Assembly: GCA_013215905.1 (NCBI GenBank)
Contig: JABSQI010000030.1
Span: forward strand, 1 to 11,720
Length of the DNA: 11,720 nt
Direction of reading: 5' to 3'
Source of the DNA: Legionellales bacterium
Lineage (GTDB): Bacteria > Pseudomonadota > Gammaproteobacteria > PIVX01
The stretch's first letter is position 1. Each line of letters starts with the position of its first letter. Positions 6,560-11,720 of this stretch are shown here, piece after piece. The notes beneath the pieces are model-generated. The model was not told where the DNA came from. It saw nothing but the letters and a program-made list of their open reading frames with translations, and made no database searches. A program made the translations under genes and the position numbers.

Positions 6560-6678
6560 TTACTGGATTTTAAATTGAATTTGGAAACCTGAATTCAACT
6601 CGCAACTGCAATAATATTAGTGTTAAATTGTTGTTTGTTCGATTTACTCTACTCTTAAGTTGTTAATAAGTCCAGTAA
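6560..6678 (-). repeat. 119-bp inverted, diverged copy of the same element (unit C)
   Basis: It begins TTACTGGATTTTA (6560-6572) and ends TCCAGTAA (6671-6678), so the terminal repeats are present but have drifted. Read on the minus strand it aligns with unit B over most of its length. Shared blocks include TTACTGGA, ACAACAA with TTAAC, and TTGCA followed by GAGTT. Identity is roughly two thirds by eye, not computed. Confidence 0.6.
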
Positions 6679-6706
6679 TTAATTTGTGTGTTTTATCAAA
6701 TCCTAT

Positions 6707-8449
6707 TTAAAATTTGAAATTTCCTTCTACAACGGAAGTACCATCTAGTGAGCCTGTATTGATATTATTGTTCTCTACCAAATTTCTACTACCAAAATAA
6801 ATAGCGTATGAATGATCTGTAACAGAACCATGATTTTCATTATGTTTTAATACTGAATCAAGAGAAGTGCTTAATATTCCACATGAATATTCCTTAACAT
6901 CTAATTTATTTATATTATTTAATATTTTTGATTTATTAGCATACTGAACAATACCACTTGCATCTCTTTTTAAAATTCCATGATTTATATTACTATCCAT
7001 TGTGCTATTTTCTGCATAGTATGTTATGCCAGTAGATATTCCTATTATGGGGTGACTATTTATTGTGCCATAATTCTCGTTGTAGTATAAAAATGAATTA
7101 TTGATAATAATACCAGCAATCCCAAACTGACCCTTTTTTAAATTTTGATTATTACGACAATATTCAATCGTGCTATTAGAAGATAGTCCAACCAGCCCAG
7201 CTGCGCCTGTTGTTCGTCCTGATGTATCAGGATTTTTTCTCCAGCTATCTGAAATTAAATAACCTATATAGCTATTATCAATGTATTTAAATATAGCTTC
7301 AGAGATTAATACACTTTGTGTATCTATAGCATACGAAGATATACCAGGTATTATTCTTAATCTAGTAATTTCAACACTATCAGCCGTAGAAGTTGCAGGC
7401 AACACAAAGTTTTTGAATGATTTCCTTTGTTGAGATATCTTGGTAATAGAGCCATTAGAAATGGTTAAATCAACTCCCGTTATATATAAATCTTTAATTG
7501 GATTATCTTTAGTTCCATATACATCAACAACTGTATTGCCAAAATCTATATCTTCTGCAACTCCTATGAATTTATCTCCTCTATCCATAGCAGTCTTAAA
7601 TCCATTAGAATCCCTAACTATGGTTAAATCCTGTCTTTCTAAATTCTCTATCTCAGTAGCCGTAGAGGTAATAGCGTCTATGTCTCTAATTGGCATCTGT
7701 GTCATCTTGCTCTCTAAGTCATAAGGGGACTTAGTCTTTGAGCCTATGGCAAATCTAATGCCAAATCCTACATAGAAATTTGTCTTTCTTATCTTGTCAT
7801 ATTTAAACTCTGTATTTAATGTTAACCAATCAAGTGGTCTTGATTCTAATCTAAATTGAGGCCCGATTATCTTTCTTGTCTTAGCCGTAAAGTAATATCC
7901 TCCTAAATACATATTTAATAGACTCTCCTTTGAAGTAACCCCCATTTCAAAATCTAAACCACTAAATGCCCTCTCAATTACTGATATTGTCGATGTTTCT
8001 ATAAATACATTGGATGAATCATGACTTAATTCTCCAAACTTCTTCTTTGAGGACAAGGTAAATTTATTGGTTATTGGAAGATAACCATTCATCCTTAGCT
8101 CAAATAATTCCCGTAGATATTCACAACCTATAGTAAACTGATGAACTGTATTCTTATTGCTTGTTCTTCGAATATCATAATATAGATAACTACCTAGAAT
8201 TTGCTTTCCTTTCAATAGTCTATAACCTACTCCTAGATTGCCTTCCTTAGATGAACCGCTATCTTGCATCAATATCATATTGGCAAAGATTAATTGCTTC
8301 TTTCCATGCTTTATTGGCTGTAAGATACTTAACCTTCCTATATGTCTTTCACCTACACGATAAAAGGCTTCTACTTGGCTGCTGTATTTTCCAAAACAAG
8401 TGCTTGATATAACTAATAATATAGAAAAGACAACAAGGCGGTGGTTCAT
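6707..8449 (-). CDS. inverse autotransporter (intimin/invasin-type) outer membrane protein
   Basis: This is a 580-aa surface protein. Residues 1-20 are a Sec signal peptide (hydrophobic core VVFSILLVISSTCFG). Residues about 22-235 match the inverse autotransporter beta-barrel: GNLGVGYRLL at 70-79, LGSYLYYDIRR at 85-95, a TIGCEYLRELFELRMNGYLP stretch near 106-125, and a closing strand FYVGFGIRFAIG at 225-236. In this family the N-terminal barrel sits in the outer membrane and the C-terminal passenger is displayed outside. Here 255-410 is a linker or undefined domain. Residues 415-575 contain repeats of about 25-30 residues with SNSTIEYCRNNQNL and NSTMDSNINHGIL patterns, suggesting a right-handed beta-helix. 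There are no Ig-like domains. A hairpin abuts the ATG and no Shine-Dalgarno is visible. The likely role is adhesion to a host or to other cells (inference). Confidence 0.85.
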   Translation of the reverse strand: MNHRLVVFSILLVISSTCFGKYSSQVEAFYRVGERHIGRLSILQPIKHGKKQLIFANMILMQDSGSSKEGNLGVGYRLLKGKQILGSYLYYDIRRTSNKNTVHQFTIGCEYLRELFELRMNGYLPITNKFTLSSKKKFGELSHDSSNVFIETSTISVIERAFSGLDFEMGVTSKESLLNMYLGGYYFTAKTRKIIGPQFRLESRPLDWLTLNTEFKYDKIRKTNFYVGFGIRFAIGSKTKSPYDLESKMTQMPIRDIDAITSTATEIENLERQDLTIVRDSNGFKTAMDRGDKFIGVAEDIDFGNTVVDVYGTKDNPIKDLYITGVDLTISNGSITKISQQRKSFKNFVLPATSTADSVEITRLRIIPGISSYAIDTQSVLISEAIFKYIDNSYIGYLISDSWRKNPDTSGRTTGAAGLVGLSSNSTIEYCRNNQNLKKGQFGIAGIIINNSFLYYNENYGTINSHPIIGISTGITYYAENSTMDSNINHGILKRDASGIVQYANKSKILNNINKLDVKEYSCGILSTSLDSVLKHNENHGSVTDHSYAIYFGSRNLVENNNINTGSLDGTSVVEGNFKF

Positions 8450-8476
8450 AGAGCAATTTAGAACTTAATTGCTCTA
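8449..8476 (-). promoter_or_regulatory. perfect 10-bp hairpin at the start codon of the inverse autotransporter
   Basis: TAGAGCAATT at 8449-8458 is the exact complement of 8467-8476 with an 8-base loop. On the mRNA it occupies the whole region where a ribosome binding site should be, and its last base is the A of the ATG. No purine-rich Shine-Dalgarno is present. It could hide or replace the ribosome site, or protect the 5' end of the transcript. Confidence 0.6.
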
Positions 8477-8477
8477 T

Positions 8478-8506
8478 ATTTAATTATAAACGTCTTGTTT
8501 TGTCAA
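8478..8506 (-). promoter_or_regulatory. possible promoter of the inverse autotransporter
   Basis: On the minus strand TTGACA (8506-8501) matches the -35 consensus exactly, and TTAAAT (8483-8478) lies 17 bases on as a weak -10. A better TATAAT (8488-8483) is only 12 bases away. Transcription would start at or just inside the hairpin, giving a very short structured leader. Confidence 0.45.
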
Positions 8507-8610
8507 GATTAGGTTAAGAGAATAGTACGATAATCCCATATACTGCTAGGTTTTTCTATAACCAGACTTGAGTGTTCGATAAGAATATTTTTTACTTTAT
8601 TATCCCCGCA

Positions 8611-9144
8611 TTAGGAATCCAAGACCGTATTTTTATGCACGTTCGTTCCAGAAGACCCAATTTCTTTTTGTAAAATAATATTGTCAATATGTGTTTCTAG
8701 ATCTTGGCAAATATCTTTGGCTTTTTCCAGAAAATCCGCAATTTTCAATTTTTTAATGTCACAATCTTCAATATTTGTTAGTGAGGTTTTATTATTTAAT
8801 TCGATATACTGAAAATATTTATCTCTAACAGTATTTAAATTATCGAACAACTCACCTTTTTTTATTTCCTCAATTTTATATAATAATAAAATAAGAGGGT
8901 CTATATTAATATTATAGCTGCAATCTTCTATTATATTATTTAATAAAACACATAGTTTTTTAATGGCTACTTTAAATGTTTCATTATTTAAGCATAGCAA
9001 ATATATACTTGCAGCCTTACGTTCATCTTTGGGAGAATTGGGAGAAGTAGAATAGTAAATAGCTTGAATGCCAAATAAAATATTCTTTAAATCTTTAAGG
9101 CTTTTTTGATATTCTTTTATAGTGTGTTCTTTTAAAATATTCAT
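8611..9144 (-). CDS. hypothetical protein, 177 aa
   Basis: The protein is not recognised. It is a soluble, largely helical, Lys/Leu/Ile/Asn-rich protein with no signal peptide or membrane segment. Heptad-like helices are suggested near 1-30 (EYQKSLKDLKNILFGI) and 130-165 (ADFLEKAKDICQDLETHIDNIIL). AAGGAA lies nine bases before the ATG and is itself part of the end of the decayed transposase frame. The ATG and the transposase TGA overlap as ATGA. The gene may therefore depend on transcription entering through the old insertion sequence, or its original upstream region was replaced by it. It ends 162 bases before the inverse autotransporter start and could read into it. Confidence 0.6.
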   Translation of the reverse strand: MNILKEHTIKEYQKSLKDLKNILFGIQAIYYSTSPNSPKDERKAASIYLLCLNNETFKVAIKKLCVLLNNIIEDCSYNINIDPLILLLYKIEEIKKGELFDNLNTVRDKYFQYIELNNKTSLTNIEDCDIKKLKIADFLEKAKDICQDLETHIDNIILQKEIGSSGTNVHKNTVLDS

Positions 9145-9971
9145 TTATTTAATTTCCTTATAGTTTGTGAAAATACCTCATTAGATTTCTTATATCCTAA
9201 TGTTTTTATAGAACTATTATTTAATTTGTCCTCAATTAATTTTAAATAAGTGTTAGTAATATTTCTAAGTGAGCTGCCCTTATTTATATATTGCCTGAGA
9301 AGACCATTAGTATTTTCATTTAATCCACGCTCCCATGATGAATATGGATGAGAAAAATAGATTTTTTTTGCTGATTTTCTCATGAGCAACAATTTCTGTT
9401 CCATTATCAGATATTATAGTATATACAATATCTGAATACATCTTTAAATTATTAATGGTAGATTTAGACACTAATTTAACAGCTTTTCTGGCAACCTTTC
9501 CAAAAATAGTTTTCTTTGACAACCTCTCTACTATAGTATCTATTGCCGTAGTTTTGTTTTTATCCATGACAGTATCTATTTCCCAGTATCCTATAAGCTT
9601 CTTTAAGTCAGCAATCTTTGGTCTTTTATCTATTGAAACTCTATTATTAACCTAGTATTCTACCTTAGGACTGCCCTACCTCTTTCTATATCTTTTCCTT
9701 TGATGTCTGAGTTGTTTATATAACTTACCACCCTGTTTTTTGTCTTCAAGGATGTATTTATATATCCACTAGTGACTTAAGAAAAATAAGTTATGTCTTT
9801 TAGCATAACATTCGGCATAATCTGGCTTATATTGCCATAAACCTAATTTTGTTCTCTCAAAGGTTGCTTTCCTTTGTAGCTCCCAAGTTTTTGTTGACCT
9901 GTATACTCCTATCTCTTTTGCTATTCATCACCTTTTTCTAAAGCAGAGGATATCATTTTTGTAAATGTTGG
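9141..9971 (-). pseudogene. decayed IS30-family transposase
   Basis: Translating the minus strand gives most of an IS30 transposase in pieces. An N-terminal HTH remnant (IAKEIGVYRST) is near 9927-9895. Then come QYKPDYAECYAKRH and WIYKYILEDKKQGGKLYKQL, the first catalytic Asp in GYWEIDTVMDKN (about 9590-9555), the second in TIISDNGTE (about 9415-9390), and Glu in SWERGLNENTNGLLRQYI (about 9340-9285). Defects are a lost start and frameshift near the HTH, in-frame TAG codons at 9771-9769, 9678-9676 and 9654-9652, and a frameshift at the run of eight A (plus-strand T at 9362-9369). It belongs to the NENTNGLLRQY branch, so it is not a copy of the intact IS30 at 4764. It is inactive. Confidence 0.9.
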
Positions 9972-10047
9972 TACAAGCACATAATGGCGGAAAAGCTACA
10001 TTCGTTTAGCATATAACATTTTGTTTTGAAATATAGAATATGTAAGA
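9972..10047. other. short intergenic stretch, presumed outer edge of the decayed IS30
   Basis: Between the transposase remnant and the secreted protein gene there is no coding frame. A clear IS30 terminal repeat could not be found here, so the boundary of the decayed element is not defined. Confidence 0.4.
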
Positions 10048-10539
10048 TTAAAACCTATCTATTTTAAATGGTAATTCTATTTCTGGTTCATTACCGTCAC
10101 GATGAATAGTGCCTTCAACCATAACATAAAATTTTTCTGGAAGCGATTCATTGTGGGTGGATGATTGGATCTCCATAGTTTCAATAGGAATATAATCATC
10201 TATAAATTGCGTGAAAATGTTGGAATTTGGTATTGTTTTTGTCGAGTGTTGAAAGACTCCTCTAAGCCAAAATCTCATGACTATATCTATTATTCCTGCC
10301 TTAATTACAGGATTGATTTGATATTGGAGGATAAATTTGTCAACTTTTTTATCAATATTGCAAGAGTACACTTTGTTGTTAAGAGTTATTCTTTCACCAT
10401 CACTAAAAACTACAATAAATGCATCTTTGTCTGTTAATTGTGAGGCAAATGCTCCTGAAAGTCTAATATCTGCCCCAAAGCAGTAGGTTGTCGATATTAT
10501 GGTTAATAACATTACCTTCAATATATTTTTTTTATTCAT
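10048..10539 (-). CDS. small secreted protein, unknown function (163 aa)
   Basis: The protein is not recognised. The signal peptide is MNKKNILKVMLLTIISTTYCFGA, with a likely cut before ADIRLSG. The mature part of about 140 residues is predicted beta-rich (DAFIVVFSDGERITLNNKVYS, EKFYVMVEGTIH, EIELPFKI) and has one cysteine. The ATG at 10539 is chosen over an in-frame TTG at 10566. It is preceded by AAGGAAG at a suitable distance, and starting there puts the signal peptide at the true N-terminus. It lies upstream of the decayed IS30 and diverges from the secreted protein gene at 10893. It is likely periplasmic or released. Confidence 0.75.
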   Translation of the reverse strand: MNKKNILKVMLLTIISTTYCFGADIRLSGAFASQLTDKDAFIVVFSDGERITLNNKVYSCNIDKKVDKFILQYQINPVIKAGIIDIVMRFWLRGVFQHSTKTIPNSNIFTQFIDDYIPIETMEIQSSTHNESLPEKFYVMVEGTIHRDGNEPEIELPFKIDRF

Positions 10540-10676
10540 AGCTTCCTTATGCTTTTTATCACTCAATAATAATACTCAAAAATATTTATCTAAGGCAAAT
10601 ATTTATATGTAAATTTTAGATTATGTACAAAGGTTTGTATTGTATTTTAGTAACACTAAACTTAGATTTTCTGCAA

Positions 10677-10705
10677 GATAACTACAATTGATAATTGTAG
10701 TTATC
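10677..10705 (+). terminator. perfect 13-bp hairpin followed by a short T-tract
   Basis: GATAACTACAATT at 10677-10689 pairs exactly with 10693-10705 around a 3-base loop, and AGTCTTTTT follows. The form suits a rho-independent terminator on the plus strand, but the stem is AT-rich and no plus-strand gene lies just upstream. It may be an orphan from a lost gene or a barrier to readthrough. Confidence 0.5.
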
Positions 10706-10770
10706 AGTCTTTTTAAAATATGTTGCTATATGCTATTAAATTCACATAGAAAAGTCTACTTTAGTTATCT

Positions 10771-10793
10771 TTTGCACTTAGGGTTAGATGTGC
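10771..10793. repeat. orphan IS30-type terminal repeat
   Basis: TTTGCACTTAGGGTTAGATG then TGC matches the reverse complement of the left end of the IS30 at 4697-4720, with few mismatches and one gap. The similarity carries on about 12 bases further inward (plus-strand bases to the left). No transposase is attached, so it is either a relic of a deleted element or one end of a larger IS30-bounded segment. Confidence 0.6.
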
Positions 10794-10828
10794 TGTGTAT
10801 TACAAAATAACTAATTGACCAATAACGC

Positions 10829-10857
10829 TTGATTTATTTTACCACAAATGTTCTAAT
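10829..10857 (+). promoter_or_regulatory. probable sigma70-type promoter
   Basis: TTGATT at 10829-10834 and TCTAAT at 10852-10857 are separated by 17 bases, 36 bases before the ATG at 10893. This is a good match in both sequence and spacing. Confidence 0.5.
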
Positions 10858-10892
10858 TTTAGACTAATAATAACTATGAATTGGAGAATAAA

Positions 10893-11153
10893 ATGAAGAT
10901 AATAAAAATCACTATCGTTTCGCTAATCACCATTATAACTATATTATGTAATGTGGCCTCTGCAGTAACTCTAAGGTTTGTTCAGACTGATGATAGTCCT
11001 GTAAATCATCATAATCCATTTCATTCTTATACTCATGTGCTAGATATAAAAGTGGTTACTAATAAACAAACCTTTAATAACCATATTGAAGATCCATTAA
11101 ACATACAACAAGAAAAGCAACTTCCATATGGCCAAAGCAGCTCTCCACTGTAA
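10893..11153 (+). pseudogene. small secreted protein gene truncated by an IS3-family insertion
   Basis: The start ATG has GGAG six to seven bases upstream and follows a good promoter. The product begins with a clear signal peptide (MKIIKITIVSLITIITILCNVASA) and a mature start VTLRFVQTDD. Only about 62 mature residues remain. The last codons, CTG TAA, read across position 11149, where the terminal repeat of the IS3 element begins. The stop is therefore supplied by the insertion, and the original protein was longer. The mature start TLRFV slightly resembles NLRYV in the secreted protein at 5838, but no real homology can be claimed. The remainder of the gene should lie on the far side of the insertion, outside this window. 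Confidence 0.7.
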
Positions 11154-11174
11154 AGCCCCCATTTTTAGGACAGT
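11149..11174. repeat. terminal inverted repeat of the IS3-family element
   Basis: TGTAAAGCCCCCATTTTTAG then GACAGT starts with the TG dinucleotide typical of IS3-family ends. Its layout (TGTA, C-run, ATTTT, GGAC) is like that recalled for IS150-type ends. It lies 33 bases beyond the transposase stop, marking the transposase-distal end of the element. Confidence 0.7.
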
Positions 11175-11206
11175 TCATAACTGGAATTTCATAGCTTAAA
11201 TTATAC

Positions 11207-11720
11207 TCAATTAATACTCCTCATACGTTTATTAGCAAAATCAATGGGTGATAAATTGCCAAGAGATTGATGTGGCCTCTCATAATTGTATTTTTTGATC
11301 CATTCATCAGTTAATTTTTGTACCTGTTCTAAATTCATAAATACATAAGCATCTAAAATATCACCTCGATATGTCTTATTAAATCTTTCGATAAAAGCAT
11401 TCTGTGCTGGTTTGCCTGGTTGAATATGATGTATACGAATACCTTTAGCAACAGCCCATTTCATAAGATGTTTTGAAATAAATTCTGGACCATTATCAAC
11501 TCTAATATTATCTGGATATCCTCTAGTTATAGCAATATCATCTATAAGGTTAGTTACAAATGCTGATGGAATAGAAAACGCAATAGTTATAGATAATGCT
11601 TCTCTATTAAAATCATCAATAATATTAATAGTACGAAATTTCACTCCATTATATAAAGCGTCACTCATAAAGTCCATTGACCAATAGAAATTAGGAACAA
11701 TTGGCTGTAATAGTACTTCA
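11207..11720 (-). CDS. IS3-family transposase OrfB (partial, C-terminal part)
   Basis: This is the integrase catalytic core (rve) of an IS3-family OrfB. The frame continues to the window edge as EVLLQPIVPNFYWSMDF, so the true start is outside, and the internal Met codons are not starts. Catalytic residues are the Asp in SMDFMSD (about 11673), the Asp in RVDNGPEF (11497-11495) and the Glu in NAFIERFNKTYRG (11389-11387). The second Asp and the Glu are separated by 35 residues, as expected for DD(35)E enzymes of this family. The C-terminus WIKKYNYERPHQSLGNLSP is the usual ending. No frameshift is seen in the visible part, so the element may be active and recent. Confidence 0.93.
   Translation of the reverse strand, partial: EVLLQPIVPNFYWSMDFMSDALYNGVKFRTINIIDDFNREALSITIAFSIPSAFVTNLIDDIAITRGYPDNIRVDNGPEFISKHLMKWAVAKGIRIHHIQPGKPAQNAFIERFNKTYRGDILDAYVFMNLEQVQKLTDEWIKKYNYERPHQSLGNLSPIDFANKRMRSIN

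Larger units (their letters stand above)
10540..10892. other. intergenic region between divergent secreted-protein genes
   Basis: No convincing gene is present. The stretch holds the leader of the leftward gene, a perfect hairpin at 10677-10705, an orphan IS30-type end at 10771-10793 and a promoter for the rightward gene. A weak leftward promoter may exist around TTTACA with GATAAA 17 bases on, near 10585-10613. Confidence 0.5.
11149..11720 (-). mobile_element. IS3-family insertion sequence (partial, runs off the window)
   Basis: The element consists of the terminal repeat at 11149 and the C-terminal part of an OrfB transposase. Its other end, orfA and the target duplication lie to the right of the window. 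It interrupts the secreted protein gene at 10893. Confidence 0.85.

Noticed and set aside
6358..6678. CRISPR array suggested by repeated TCCAGTAA words
   Set aside because: The repeats alternate in orientation as terminal inverted repeats of two units and lack regular spacing or direct repeats.
7440..7724. 94-codon plus-strand frame inside the inverse autotransporter
   Set aside because: It is antisense to a well-supported gene, has no recognisable domain and no clear ribosome site.
9652..9771. Three in-frame TAG codons in the IS30 remnant, suggesting amber readthrough or a recoded stop
   Set aside because: The same gene also has frameshifts and no start, so decay explains it. TAG is also used as the natural stop of the SUKH-type gene at 1514-1516.
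10165..10437. 90-codon plus-strand frame antisense to the secreted protein
   Set aside because: The minus-strand gene has a signal peptide and a good ribosome site; this frame has neither.
10540..10566. Longer version of the secreted protein starting at TTG 10566
   Set aside because: It would put nine charged residues ahead of the signal peptide, and the strong AAGGAAG site serves the ATG at 10539.
10881..10892. TTG start at 10881 for the truncated secreted protein
   Set aside because: GGAG overlaps this codon and is correctly spaced for ATG 10893, where the signal peptide begins.

Overview
This window is AT-rich (clearly below half G+C by eye). It looks like accessory DNA from a host-associated Gram-negative bacterium. 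It holds a type IV secretion ATPase, tandem Sel1-repeat proteins, an inverse autotransporter, several small secreted proteins, and both intact and decayed insertion sequences. That mix is typical of intracellular or protist-associated bacteria such as Francisella relatives, Legionellales, Rickettsiales or environmental Chlamydiae. Nothing here fixes the taxon. The window could be plasmid or island DNA.

Region 1 (1-4730, + strand) reads as one tightly packed operon. A possible end of an upstream gene is followed by virB11, then a SUKH/SMI1-KNR4-type protein, then three tandem Sel1-like-repeat proteins, a 100-aa protein and a 194-aa basic ORF. Genes overlap by a few bases or lie within about 20 bases of each other, so they are probably co-transcribed. 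The link between a secretion ATPase, an immunity-type fold and tetratricopeptide-like interaction proteins is the most attractive candidate here for an undescribed secretion-linked module. Its function is inference only.

Region 2 (4697-about 5790) is an IS30-family element with an intact DDE transposase. Its left end forms the tail of the preceding 194-aa ORF.

Region 3 (5838-8449) has a small secreted protein (+) converging on a 580-aa inverse autotransporter (intimin/invasin-type barrel plus a beta-helix-like C-terminal domain, -). Between them lie three consecutive inverted-repeat units. Two of these are divergent inverted copies of a ~115-bp element with TTACTGGA ends and an internal IS30-end-like motif. 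The inverse autotransporter gene has a perfect hairpin abutting its start codon and no visible Shine-Dalgarno sequence.

Region 4 (8611-10539, - strand) contains a hypothetical protein whose start codon overlaps the stop of a decayed second IS30-family transposase. A second small secreted protein gene lies upstream.

Region 5 (10540-11720) holds a perfect hairpin, an orphan IS30-type end, and a third small secreted protein gene (+). That gene is cut at position 11149 by an IS3-family element, which runs off the right edge of the window. The right two thirds of the window is therefore a mobile-element-scarred stretch of cell-surface and secreted protein genes.
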